A stretch of DNA of 30,543 nt, taken from Candidatus Hadersleviella danica (lineage in GTDB: Bacteria > Chloroflexota > Anaerolineae > Promineifilales > Promineifilaceae). This document shows positions 8,626-17,900 of this stretch, piece by piece; the first letter of the stretch is position 1; each line of letters begins with the position of its first letter. The notes beneath the pieces are model-generated. The model worked only from the letters and a program-made list of their open reading frames with translations. It was not told the origin of the DNA and made no database searches. The position numbers and the translations under genes were made by a program. The stretch is from NCBI GenBank assembly GCA_016711405.1, contig JADJSZ010000048.1, positions 1 to 30,543 of the forward strand, written 5' to 3'.

Positions 8626-8832
8626 ATGAAACAAAACAACATTGAAAGCAAATATATTGGCCAAGGCATGGGTATTGGCATTGCCATCGGCGCACTGATC
8701 GCCCTCATCGTCAACATCACCACAGGCGACGATTCGGTGTGGAGCTACATGATTCCGATTGGGGCGAGCATGGGCGTGCCTATTGGCCTTGGGCTGAATG
8801 AGCGGCACAAGAAAAAGCAATTAGGGGAATAA
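8626..8832 (+). CDS. Small glycine-rich membrane protein
   Basis: 68 residues. AGGAGA lies seven bases before the ATG, the clearest ribosome binding site in this part of the window, which supports a real gene despite its size. Two hydrophobic segments are seen: GIGIAIGALIALIVNI (residues about 16-31) and YMIPIGASMGVPIGLGL (about 41-57), both with small-residue spacing (G-x3-G) suited to tight helix packing. The tail is basic (RHKKKQ), likely on the cytoplasmic side. No family recognised. It follows the two-component genes in the same direction and may be a target of that system; this is inference only. Confidence 0.65.
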   Translation: MKQNNIESKYIGQGMGIGIAIGALIALIVNITTGDDSVWSYMIPIGASMGVPIGLGLNERHKKKQLGE

Positions 8833-9032
8833 TTGGCCTCAATTAGATAAAAGAGAACTTGGGTAAGACGGGAGGGGTGGCTTTTTTTGGCATTATGGGG
8901 GAACATGGTTCTGTTCTCGGCCGTGCCCATTTGCCGCTCGGGAGTCAATCACATTATCAAGTACCCCGTTAACTATCCAATCTAATGGATATGCTTTCTC
9001 CGTTTAAATAAAATGACTAAGCATATTTGCTT

Positions 9033-9262
9033 ACTCGTTGCTAAGAGCCGTTTACTCGTTCCTTCGAGCCGTTTACTCGTTCCTAAGAGCCGTTCACTCG
9101 TTCCTTAGAGCCGTTTACTCATTCCTAAAGCCGTTCACCCGTTCCTAAGAGCCGTTCACTCGTTCCTTAGAGTCGTTTACTCGTTCCTTAAAGCCGTTCG
9201 CTCGTTCCTAAGAGCCGTTTGCTCGTTCCTTAAAGCCGTTCGCTCGTTCCTTAAAGCCGTTT
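9033..9262. repeat. 21-bp minisatellite, 11 tandem units
   Basis: Consensus ACTCGTTCCTWAGAGCCGTT plus one pyrimidine. Eleven units, all 21 bp except the fifth (20 bp). Units differ mainly at the A/T after CCT, at AGAG versus AAAG, and at the first base (A in the first eight, G in the last three), so the array has a directional gradient. No start codon or open frame with sensible sequence runs through it. Confidence 0.92.
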
Positions 9263-9313
9263 AGCCATTTTTCTTGCTCTTTAACCAATCGGCCGCCTAG
9301 TTCCAACAAAAAA

Positions 9314-9351
9314 CGGGTGTCGTGGCGCAACTAATTGCGCCACGACACCCG
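9314..9351. terminator. Perfect 17-bp stem-loop
   Basis: CGGGTGTCGTGGCGCAA, loop CTAA, then the exact complement. An A run precedes it on the plus strand, which would give a U run on a minus-strand transcript, and it lies about 180 bp after the end of the minus-strand subtilase gene. Its inner part (TGGCGCAA/TTGCGCCA) recurs in the hairpin at 22198. Confidence 0.55.
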
Positions 9352-9415
9352 CTTTGTCTTAACGGAGAGGGAATCTATCTATTACCCCCAAGTTTACGTT
9401 TGTGCTGAATCACCT

Positions 9416-9480
9416 CAGCCCTCTCCCCGGAGGGAGGGGCCCCCCCCCCTCTCCCTGGGGAGGGGGTTAGGGGAGGGCTG
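9416..9480. repeat. G/C-run imperfect inverted repeat
   Basis: CAGCCCTCTCCCC on the left and GGGGAGGGCTG on the right enclose long C and G runs. A related hairpin lies at 19780. Such CCCT/AGGG hairpins are common dispersed non-coding elements. Confidence 0.7.
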
Positions 9481-9529
9481 TTTCCAGAACTAGGCCAAGA
9501 GGTGGGCAATAGACGGAGATGAATCCTAT

Positions 9530-10759
9530 CTAAAAGTCGTCTACGTTGAGCAATGGCTCTTTGATGCCATCGGGGTCGTCCACATTGTTCCAGTCAAAGT
9601 TGGCCGCATTGATGAGGGCGCTTTTGACTTGGGCGGGGGTGGCATTGGGGTTTTGGGAGAGGTAGAGCGCGGCCGCGCCCGCCACATGGGGGGAAGCCAT
9701 CGAAGTACCCGAAATAGTGTTATAGCCACTGCCTTTCCATGTGGAAAGAATACACACACCGGGGGCAATCATGTCTACATCGGCCCCGAAATTGCTGAAG
9801 CTGGCAAATGTATCGTCTACATCGGCACGGCAAGTGGAAGCGCCTAAACCACCTGCTTGGCCATCAAAGTCGGCCAAGGCCGAGACGGTAATGACTTCGG
9901 CATAGGTGGCGGGGCGGAAGTTGCTGGAGTTGGCGGCCGAATTCCCGGCCGCAACCACATAGGTCACACCCGCATTGACCGAGTTACAAATGGCATTGTG
10001 GTACGCATCCGTGCCACCGCAGTTGCTGTCCGTGCCACTGCCGCCCAAACTCATGTTGGCCACTTCGATGGTTCCTGCGTTGGCTGTGACCCAATCCACC
10101 CCACAAATAATGGTGGAGGTTGTGCCCGAACCATTGTTATCCAACACACGCACAGCCCAGAGGCGTGCGCCGGGAGCAACCCCAACAACACCGTTGCCAT
10201 CATCTTTGGCGGCAACAGTCCCTGCTACGTGGGTTCCGTGGCCGTTGCCATCTTCAATGGTGCTCTTGCCTTTAACGCAATTCTTGCCACCGACTACGTT
10301 TAAATCGGGATGATTGGTCTGAATACCTGTGTCTATGATGGCCACATCCACATCCACACTGCCTGCACCGTCACCCGAATTGGTACTGCTCAGGCCGCCA
10401 TCAATACGCATAATGCCTGTGGGGATGGTTTGGGCTTGAATGGTCATGACGCGGTCAGCATCAATGAAAAGGACGCGGGGGTCTTGCATCAATTTTTCCA
10501 GCCGGGCATCGGGGATGCGGGCGGCGAAGCCGTTGAGGGCGTGGCTGTAGACTTGGGCGACAGTCAGGCCATGTTCACGGGCCATGTCATTAGCGGCCGA
10601 AAGTGAGTTGGTTCCCGGAGCGAGGACGACGATGTAGTGGCCGGGGATGGCATCGCCATTGGCCAAGGCGGGCTGACGGGTTTGGGGTGCGAAGAAGAGG
10701 GCCAGTAAAAGGACGGCCGTGAAGGCCAGAACAAACTTCGTCTTGTGAATGGTAGACAT
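9530..10759 (-). CDS. Secreted subtilisin-like serine protease (S8) with I9 propeptide
   Basis: About 409 residues. Signal peptide: MSTIHKTKFVLAFTAVLLLA, with likely cleavage after the LANG region. An inhibitor-I9-like propeptide follows (IPGHYIVVLAPGTN to about residue 105). The catalytic triad is complete: Asp in VDVAIIDTGIQTNHPDL, His in DGNGHGTHVAG and Ser in ISGTSMASPHVAGAAALY, with the oxyanion Asn in VVAAGNSAAN. The protein ends LLNVDDF and lacks the YLPLV-type tail of its neighbours. I chose ATG 10759 over the TTG six bases upstream because AAGGAAAGGA precedes it. It is the most complete gene of the minus-strand secretome block. It probably degrades extracellular protein. Confidence 0.95.
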   Translation of the reverse strand: MSTIHKTKFVLAFTAVLLLALFFAPQTRQPALANGDAIPGHYIVVLAPGTNSLSAANDMAREHGLTVAQVYSHALNGFAARIPDARLEKLMQDPRVLFIDADRVMTIQAQTIPTGIMRIDGGLSSTNSGDGAGSVDVDVAIIDTGIQTNHPDLNVVGGKNCVKGKSTIEDGNGHGTHVAGTVAAKDDGNGVVGVAPGARLWAVRVLDNNGSGTTSTIICGVDWVTANAGTIEVANMSLGGSGTDSNCGGTDAYHNAICNSVNAGVTYVVAAGNSAANSSNFRPATYAEVITVSALADFDGQAGGLGASTCRADVDDTFASFSNFGADVDMIAPGVCILSTWKGSGYNTISGTSMASPHVAGAAALYLSQNPNATPAQVKSALINAANFDWNNVDDPDGIKEPLLNVDDF

Positions 10760-11189
10760 GTGCAAAATCCTTTCCTTTCGATTCTAGTTTAGGGGAGCGA
10801 TACAAGGTGAAGCTGTGCGTGGGGATTCATTGTTAAAGAGAGTGCCTTTGGCAGAGCTTCTGGCGAAACGGGGAACGGGAGAGCGGCCAGAAAGTGGCTG
10901 GGACACAGGGGATGGATGGGTGGGGTTTGTGTTTAGGGAGCGCGAAACACCTCCTGCGGGTAGAACGCAACAACCACAACGCCGAGACCAAGGTGGCTGA
11001 AGCCCAAACGGCCGTGAACGGCTGTTTGGGTTGCGTTATGCGGTTGCTGGAACTACAAAATGGATGGTTTTTATAGTACTTCCGCACTATATGTCAGCTA
11101 TAACGCACGGCCGCGAACGGCGTTACAAGCAATTTTCAAATTGTGTCCAAATTGGTTGGTTGGGCTGTGGCTCCCTCTGGCAGGCTCGC
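10760..11189. other. Intergenic region, no supported gene
   Basis: 430 bases between the subtilase and the sugar kinase, both on the minus strand. Short frames here have no recognisable sequence. The only clear structure is the hairpin at 11003-11030. A promoter for the subtilase is expected near 10770-10830 but was not identified. Confidence 0.6.
11003..11030. terminator. Hairpin downstream of the PfkB gene
   Basis: CCCAAACGGCCG, loop TGAA, then CGGCTGTTTGGG: 11 of 12 positions pair. It lies about 160 bp beyond the kinase stop codon on the minus strand, with no clear U run, so termination is only a possibility. Confidence 0.35.
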
Positions 11190-12080
11190 CTATTTCCCTA
11201 GCAAGGCGGCCAGTTCGGCCGCGTTGAGAAACCCCTCGGCCGCGCCGCGTGTGCCGATTTTCCACGAGGCGAAGGCGACGGCCGCTGACATGGCTTGCCA
11301 CGGGTCGTTGTGCTGGGTGTAGCCGTGTAAGAAGGCGGAGAACAACGCATCCCCCGCGCCGATGGTGCTGACAATGGGGCGGGTGGTGACGGCCGCAAAA
11401 CGGCGCAGTCCCTCCCCCCGCACGGCCAACAGTGCCCCATCGCCCCCCATGCCAATGCCCACGATGCGGGCGGGATAGGTGCCCAAGACCGCTTCCGCCC
11501 ATTCCTCGGGTGAGCAAGGCAATTGCTCGTGGCTTTGGAAGAGAATGTCGGCCGAGGCCATAAAATCGCGGTTATATTCGTCGTGTAAATTCTGAATGGC
11601 TTGCACATCGGTGGCAATGGGCAGGCCAGCGGCGCGGGCGAGGGGGAGCAGGAAGCGGTTGAAGTTAACCGTACTGATTATGGCCATGTGGCAACCGGCA
11701 AGGGCGGCCGTGAACTCGGCCTCGGGATAGCGGCTCTCTTGGATTTCTTTGAGGTCAAGATGGATTTGGCGGCGGCCGTTCTCATCGTAGAGAATGACGG
11801 AGCGGGGGAGTTGGGCGAGGTGGGGGAGGAGATAACGGCCGTCTAGGCCATCGGCTTGGAGGGCGTGGGCGGCCAATTGGCTGAGCGGGTCACGGCCGAG
11901 CAAACCCACCAAGCGCACCTCGCGGCCGAGGGTGTGCAACGCCTTGCCCACGTTGGTAGCCACCCCTGAAACTGTATCCCCCACACCGCCAAAATTGTAG
12001 GTGACAGGAAAATAATCGAGCGGGAATTGCTCGATTTTAAGGGTTGTTTCGATGTTGATAAGGCCAGAGATGAGGAACAT
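11190..12080 (-). CDS. PfkB family carbohydrate or nucleoside kinase
   Basis: 296 residues, intact. It has the ribokinase-type N-terminal start (MFLISGLINIETT), the glycine-rich substrate segment (GGVGDTVSGVATNVGKALHTLG) split here as GGVGDTVSG and VATNVGKALHTLG, and the C-terminal signature STIGAGDALFSAFLHGY whose Asp is the catalytic base and whose GAGD forms the anion hole. It phosphorylates a sugar or nucleoside with ATP in the cytosol; the substrate cannot be told (fructose, ribose or adenosine are all possible). It is the one clearly cytosolic metabolic enzyme in the minus-strand secretome block and ends 430 bp before the subtilase gene. Confidence 0.9.
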   Translation of the reverse strand: MFLISGLINIETTLKIEQFPLDYFPVTYNFGGVGDTVSGVATNVGKALHTLGREVRLVGLLGRDPLSQLAAHALQADGLDGRYLLPHLAQLPRSVILYDENGRRQIHLDLKEIQESRYPEAEFTAALAGCHMAIISTVNFNRFLLPLARAAGLPIATDVQAIQNLHDEYNRDFMASADILFQSHEQLPCSPEEWAEAVLGTYPARIVGIGMGGDGALLAVRGEGLRRFAAVTTRPIVSTIGAGDALFSAFLHGYTQHNDPWQAMSAAVAFASWKIGTRGAAEGFLNAAELAALLGK

Positions 12081-12124
12081 GAGGGGCAGGGGGGCAGGGG
12101 AGTAAGAGACTCAGCACTCAGCAC

Positions 12125-13429
12125 TCACTTTACCACAAGGGGGAGGTAGATAAAATCGTTTTCGATGGGGGGGAGGGGAACGGCCGTTTCGGCCAGTATC
12201 AAATCTTTGTTGAAGAGGTCGTAGTAGGCGAGGAGGATGCGGCCGTCTACGACTGCGGCTTGCAGGCCAAAGCCCACGCTGATAAAGCCCCCCCCACGAT
12301 TTCCATCATCTACCACAATACATTGCCATGTGTTATCGCCACCACAGTTGCCTGTGCCTGCGGGGACTTCATAGGCCATTTTGACCACAGCGTTAAAGGG
12401 TTGGTCGTTGAAATCTTGGTAAAAGAGGAGCAATTTATTCTCGTACACCACCAAATCCATCCCTACGGGCCATTCCAAGGGGGAGGTGTTAATCGGCCGT
12501 GGAGCGGCGCCAACATTTTGCCATCCCGTGCAACTTGTTAGGTCAATCTTGCAGATGGTAATAGCTCCCCATTCGTAGTTGTACCATGCCACGGTGCTTT
12601 TGAGGGTACAGTTGGAGGGTAGTAGGCATTTGGATTGGTAGAAGGCAATGCCCGTATAGCTGGAGCCATCGGGGCCGATGGTGTTGAGTAAATCTTGCAA
12701 GTGGGTGCATTGCCATGCGCCATTGGCACAATTGCCGCCGATATTGCCCGGTCGTTGGCTGGCATAATACAAATCGTCGTATTCATCAATAAGCACGGCC
12801 GAGGGCGTGCCCAACAAATTGGCATCTATGGCCAAGGCACTTACATTGGCTCCGTGGAGCATCGGACAACCACCACCGGGGCAAGGCACAGTCGTGCTAA
12901 GGCTGACATTGGTGTTCGTCTCAAATAGAAACGTGGGGCTGTCGTTTAGGTTGTATTGCAATTGGTTGAAGTAGCCTTGTGTGCCGAGAGCTGTTTGGCT
13001 GGTGGTTTGGCTATCAAAATAGTGGTTTGTGTGGGTGGCACTGTTGTGGTAGAGCACGCCATAAGAACCATCGGAGCGGAAGGCGAGGGCGGGAAAACGG
13101 CCGATAGATACGCCTTCTACAGTCGGTTGCAAGATGGTGCAATTCCACGTATTGGCGGAGCCACAGTTGCCTGTGCCTTCGGCCGTGCGGGCGGCCAGCT
13201 TCAGCCCTTGTTCGACACTGTAGTAAGCAATATGGGGGATGTTTGTGCCGGGTTGCACGGCCAGTGAGAGGTGGCTCCCCACATCGCCCGCACTGTCGAG
13301 GGTGGTAAATTCCCATTCGTAGGGCGGGTCGGTGGGAGCGGCCGTAATCGTGGGCGTGTGGGCCACGGCCAGCCACAGACCCAAGAGAGAGAGGAGGGTG
13401 AAGTGCCACACAAAGTAAGCTGGTTTCAT
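12125..13429 (-). CDS. Secreted repeat protein with Cys-Trp-Cys motifs and YLPLVVK tail (paralog A)
   Basis: 434 residues with a signal peptide (residues 1-30, hydrophobic FTLLSLLGLWLAVA). No family recognised. Inside are repeated segments with the pattern I-x-YY, then L-x-x-A, then GNC-x(2-6)-W-x-C, for example GTGNCGSANTWNCTIL, GGNCANGAWQCTHL and GTGNCGGDNTWQCIVV. This spacing suggests a secreted beta-propeller whose blades are each closed by a disulfide. A conserved DDGNRGGGFISVGFGLQAAV and ILLAYYD segment lies near the end. The protein ends FIYLPLVVK. The neighbouring gene at 13487 is a clear paralog in the same order and strand, so this is a tandem duplication. It is probably exported and surface-bound. 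Confidence 0.85.
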   Translation of the reverse strand: MKPAYFVWHFTLLSLLGLWLAVAHTPTITAAPTDPPYEWEFTTLDSAGDVGSHLSLAVQPGTNIPHIAYYSVEQGLKLAARTAEGTGNCGSANTWNCTILQPTVEGVSIGRFPALAFRSDGSYGVLYHNSATHTNHYFDSQTTSQTALGTQGYFNQLQYNLNDSPTFLFETNTNVSLSTTVPCPGGGCPMLHGANVSALAIDANLLGTPSAVLIDEYDDLYYASQRPGNIGGNCANGAWQCTHLQDLLNTIGPDGSSYTGIAFYQSKCLLPSNCTLKSTVAWYNYEWGAITICKIDLTSCTGWQNVGAAPRPINTSPLEWPVGMDLVVYENKLLLFYQDFNDQPFNAVVKMAYEVPAGTGNCGGDNTWQCIVVDDGNRGGGFISVGFGLQAAVVDGRILLAYYDLFNKDLILAETAVPLPPIENDFIYLPLVVK

Positions 13430-13486
13430 GGTTTCCGTGGGGTAAACCTTGCAAATCTGGGAGATGTGTATGGTTTGGGGGGAGGG

Positions 13487-14869
13487 TTAGCGGACGACAA
13501 GGGGGAGATAGATGCGTGAGGGGGGTAACTCCGCTTCGGCAATGATTAGGTCGCGGTTGCTCATATCATAATAGGCGAGGAGGATACGGCCGTCGGGCAA
13601 TACCTCTGCCTGCAAGCCAAAACCCACACTGACAAAGCCGCCCCCCCGTGAGCCATCATCCACCACCACACAGTACCATTCGTTGTTGATCCCACATGTG
13701 CCTGTGCCCGGCACATCTGCTTTATACGCCATCATTACTTTGGCCACTAATGGGTTTTGGAAATTTTGGTAAAAGACGATTAACCGCCCTTCATGGAGTA
13801 CCACATCAATTCCCATTGGCCAGTAGTTTTCTAAACTGCCCTGCCATCCCTTGGGGGACCACCCGACACTGATATCTAAAGTGGAACAACGCCAATCATA
13901 ATTCAGGTTAATCGGGTCGCCCGCAAAGCAGGGGTTATTTGTATTGGGTATTTTTTCGGCCAACCGCAAGGCTCCATATTGAATGGAATAGGAAAAAATC
14001 GAGGTGGGAATATCGCACGATATACCAAAGATGCATTTGCTCTGGTATAGAGCGAGGCCAATATCCGTTTGGGTTGGTTCATAGGGATTAGAGCCAACCG
14101 TATTGACCAATGTGCATTGCCATGTGCCATTGTGGCAATTCCCCCCTGTCTTTGGTTCGGCATGAAAAATGGAGGGGTAAAAGCCAGTGCCATAGCCAGT
14201 ATAGGCTACGGCAGGACGGCCGACAGCGTTTTGGCTGGTGGCTATCTTGGTCGTGTACATGTTATCGTGCCAAAGCAGGGCTGGTGAGCCAAAGTAACGT
14301 AGCTCACTCTCGTTAATCGTCTCTTCGGCGCTTTGATGAGACCAAATGTGGGATTGGTCTTGGTTGTCGTACACCAAGGCATTGTGCATGCCATTGAACC
14401 TATCGGGGGGGAAAGTAGGCGTGGTAAGAATCGTTAGGTTGGCGGCCGTTTGGTAAACACTCACGCGATTGATGCCAGATAATCTTTGATAGACGACACC
14501 ATACTCCCCATTGGAATTAAAGGCTAAGGCAGGATACCGCCCTGCCCATTCTGTGGAGCTGTGGGGAGCCAACAGGGTGCAGTTCCAACTGTTTTGGGGG
14601 CCACAATTGCCGTTGCCTGTGCGGGCGGCCAGTTTTAGCCCGCTTTCAATGCTGTAATAAGCGATGTGGGGGATACCTGTGGTGGGTTGCACGGCCATCG
14701 AGATAAAGGTTCCAGCATCGCCCACACCATCGAGGGTGTTGAATTCCCATATGAGGCCAAGGGGTGGCTCGTCGGGGAGGGGAGCGGCCGTTTCCCCCTG
14801 CACAGGAACAACCAGCCCCAATATTAATGTCAAAAAGAAAGGGGAAAAAAGAAGAAGTTTACGGTTCAT
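13487..14869 (-). CDS. Secreted repeat protein with Cys-Trp-Cys motifs and YLPLVVR tail (paralog B)
   Basis: About 460 residues from the ATG at 14869 (MNRKLLLFSPFFLTLILGLV, signal peptide). I reject the upstream TTG at 14905 because it lies inside a hairpin and would add residues before the signal peptide. It aligns throughout with the gene at 12125: WEFNTLDGVGDAG against WEFTTLDSAGDVG, IPHIAYYSIESGLKLAART, GNCGPQNSWNCTLL, GGNCHNGTWQCTLV, GTGTCGINNEWYCVVV and DDGSRGGGFVSVGFGLQAEV. The tail is RIYLPLVVR. The middle part differs most (an extra Cys-bearing stretch NPCFAGDPINLNYDWRC), so the copies have diverged well beyond a recent duplication. The function is unknown. Confidence 0.86.
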   Translation of the reverse strand: MNRKLLLFSPFFLTLILGLVVPVQGETAAPLPDEPPLGLIWEFNTLDGVGDAGTFISMAVQPTTGIPHIAYYSIESGLKLAARTGNGNCGPQNSWNCTLLAPHSSTEWAGRYPALAFNSNGEYGVVYQRLSGINRVSVYQTAANLTILTTPTFPPDRFNGMHNALVYDNQDQSHIWSHQSAEETINESELRYFGSPALLWHDNMYTTKIATSQNAVGRPAVAYTGYGTGFYPSIFHAEPKTGGNCHNGTWQCTLVNTVGSNPYEPTQTDIGLALYQSKCIFGISCDIPTSIFSYSIQYGALRLAEKIPNTNNPCFAGDPINLNYDWRCSTLDISVGWSPKGWQGSLENYWPMGIDVVLHEGRLIVFYQNFQNPLVAKVMMAYKADVPGTGTCGINNEWYCVVVDDGSRGGGFVSVGFGLQAEVLPDGRILLAYYDMSNRDLIIAEAELPPSRIYLPLVVR

Positions 14870-14884
14870 AGTACGATCACCCCC

Positions 14885-14919
14885 CCAACCAGCAAGGTCT
14901 GCCAAACCTTGCTGGTTGG
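14885..14919. terminator. 14-bp stem-loop between two minus-strand genes
   Basis: CCAACCAGCAAGGT, loop CTGCCAA, then the exact complement. It lies 20 bp after the stop of the large protease gene and 16 bp before the start of paralog B, so it could terminate the first or protect and process a joint transcript. No long U run. Confidence 0.5.
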
Positions 14920-14938
14920 AGGCTTAGACATTCATCTG

Positions 14939-17900
14939 TTAGCGCCCGATAAAGGGTAGGTAAGCCCGTATCGTTTTTAAGAGATGCGGGGGATTGTTGC
15001 GCACATCGCCAATCGAGAGGGAGACGGGGATGGTAATCGTCTTGGATTGGCCATTGCCATCGGTGTAGGCAAAGGTGACATCGGCCGTGTAATTTCTATC
15101 CGCCTCTAGCCCGCTGGGATTGGCCACAAAGGTGACAGTGGTATCAGCCGAACCGCTGTATTGGTTCAGCGTCAGCCACTCTGCATTCTCACTGGCCGTC
15201 CATGTTAGGTTGCCAATGCCGATGTTGACCAGATGGACAACCGTCGCTTGCAACGCTTCCTCGCCAGCGGCCACATGCCAACCCACTTGGTTGGGGCCAA
15301 CTTGCAAATCGGCCACAGGCAATTGCCAATTATCTTCGACAATGACGGTAATGGTCGTGCTGGCGGATACGCCTTTGCTGTTGGTGGCGGTCAGGGTAAT
15401 TTCATTCAACCCGACAGGCAAATCGTCTATGGCTAAGACTGCACCCGTGCCCAAGGGGCCATCTTGGTTGCTCCATGCCAAATTATCAGCCGCGACGGTG
15501 CCATCTTGCAAGTCCATTGCCTCGCCCATGAAGTTGATGAGCTGGCCCCAACTGACCACCGCCCCATCGCCGGGGTTGTGGATGGCGGGTGTGGGGGGTT
15601 TGTTGGCCAAGGTGAAGGGGGCGGAATCGCTTTGGCCCATGTTGACCCCATCGCTGGCGATAACGCGGAAGATGGTGCTACCGCCGCCGAGGAAGTTGGT
15701 GTCTACGGCCGTGCTATTTCCGCTCACCCCCAGCACATAGGGGGAGAATGTGGTGCCGCCATCTTGGCTGAAGAAGATGTCGGCCGTCAACTCATCGCCA
15801 TCGGCATCGGTGGCAGTCCAGTTAACACTAACAGTGCCTGTGACGGGGTTGGTTCCGGCCACCACGGCCACATTGCTGACCACGGGAACGTTGGCACTGA
15901 CGGCCGCCTCGCCCCACACTGCTTCGGTGCCGATTTGCACAATTTGTATTTTGGCCGTGCCTGCCACAAACGGAACCGCTTGACCAAATGTCCACTGGGC
16001 ATGGTCTTCGGGGTCGTTGGGGGTGAAGGGGTGGTTAGCCAACGTTTGGCCTTGGCTGTTTAGCAAGCGGATGGCGAATTCGCCTGCAACGAGGGGGGGC
16101 ACCGTGTTAAAGCTGGTGCGTTCGATGACGGTGAGCTTGGCCACCCCTGTGTCGGGCAGGATTGAGCCGTAAATGGCGAGCATATCGGCCGAGGGGGCGG
16201 CGACACGGCCGTTGCTGGGTTTGCGTACCCCATCTACCCAGTCGGGGATGTCGTCGTATAAACCGTTGTAGGTGTAGTCGCTAATCCATTGGAAGCTACA
16301 ATAGCCCATGAAGTCGCGCCACATAGAGCTGGCGAGGGGTTGGCGGGGCAAGCCGAGCAGGGAGTCGCCGAAATCGAAGCCCCATACAAGACCCAGTTCG
16401 GAGCCGTCGCCGTTGTAAGGGGCCAATGGCGCTGTCGGTGTAGGGGAAGTCGTCGTCATCGGCCGAGTGGTCACACTCATTGCCTTTGGAGGGGTGTTCA
16501 CGGCCGATGGCGTGGGCGAATTCGTGCGCTGTGTACCAATCGGTATAGGAGCCATCGAAATCCCAACCAAAATCGCCTGAGCCAGTGGGGCCTGTGGCCG
16601 CCCCGCCGCCGCCCAAACCGCGGCCGAAACCGCCCCGGTCGGGCATCCAGCCATAATAGATGTAGGCGGTGCCATCGGCATCCTCATCGCGGTCTTGCCA
16701 CGCGCGGAGGGTATCTAGCACAAAGGTGGAGGCACAAGAGACACGCTCGTTTGGCTTGTCAGGGTCGTTCGGGTCGCCAGGGTCAAAATCGGCGCAATAA
16801 GGGTCGGATTGGTTGAGTAAAGCCTCTAGGCGGTTAAAAAATACCCAGTGTACATTCGGCCGAAAACCTACGGAACTATCAGTGCCACCGCCCGGCGCAC
16901 TGGCCAAGGGATAGGTGCGGCGGATATAGCTGAAGGTTTGGTCTATGTCTTCGATATGGCGCGGGAAATGGGTGGTGCCGCTCAGGGTAAAGTTGTAACC
17001 CAAGGCGTAGAACTCCGCCTCTAACCGCGCTGAAGCGATGGGGGTGAAGGTTGGGGAGAAAACGGTGTTGTCGTTGGGGTTGCTTTCCAAGGGGGTGTTG
17101 TAGGGGTTCACCACCGCCTTCAGGCGCAGGGGTGCGCCCGTTTGCACCCATGAAAGGGGCAACTCGAAGACAAAGCTGTTGTCTAGCAAAATGGGAAGCG
17201 TGAGGCTGTGAATGGTGTTGTGGGTTCCCCCTGTGCTGTTCATGGGAACCAGCGGTTCGCCAATGGGTTGCAGGGTGTTGGGGTCAATGCGGTAGAGCCA
17301 TGCCGTGACACCGTATACCTCGGCGCCTTGGCCCATGGCGAAGACGCGCACAAAGGTGCGTCGGCCGCCGATAAGGGAGACAGTGTTTGTGCTGGTCTGA
17401 ATCCCTTGGGTGACTTCCATGCGGTTGATGATGATGTTGGTTTGGGGCAAGGCGGCGGCATCTTTGGCCAATTTGCGAATCGTCCCATCCTCTTGCCAGT
17501 AGAGATAATCGTCCCCTTGTTGCAAAGTGCCGACATTGAGGCCGCTGAAGGGCGAAACTCTGGTGTAGAGGGGCGCGGCCGTGCCCCCCACTGCTGGTAG
17601 GCGGAACAATACTTGGGTGTACTCAAAGAGGCATTGCGGGCAGGGCAGATTGGCACGGCTTTCGAGGAAATAGACATTGAAGCTATCGGCCTCCATGCTG
17701 TAAATGTTGGGCGAATCGGGGCTGGCACTGGTGTAGAAGGGAGTACCCGTCGTGCCACTGACTTTGTTGTAGCGCACAACTTCATCCCCCGTGCGATATA
17801 CACGTAGAAGGTGGTGCTGGCAAAGCTGGTGGCTCCCGTGGCAATGGAAGCGGCATCCCAACCTGTGTTGGTGATGTATTCGGCTTGCCACAATTCGCCT

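Larger units (their letters stand above)
8833..9529. other. Non-coding region rich in repeats
   Basis: About 700 bases without a supported gene. In order it holds a T7 run (8882-8888) without a clear stem, a 13-bp match to the inverted repeat family (8898-8910), a 21-bp minisatellite, a 17-bp-stem hairpin and a G/C-run inverted repeat. It separates plus-strand genes from the long minus-strand block. Confidence 0.7.

Noticed and set aside
8882..8888. Rho-independent terminator for the small membrane protein gene
   Set aside because: There is a run of seven T but no GC-rich stem directly before it.
9033..9262. CRISPR array
   Set aside because: The units are contiguous with no variable spacers and the unit is not a CRISPR-type palindromic repeat; no cas genes are near.
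14869..14905. Upstream TTG start for paralog B
   Set aside because: It would place coding sequence inside a perfect 14-bp hairpin and add 12 residues before a normal signal peptide; the internal ATG is better.
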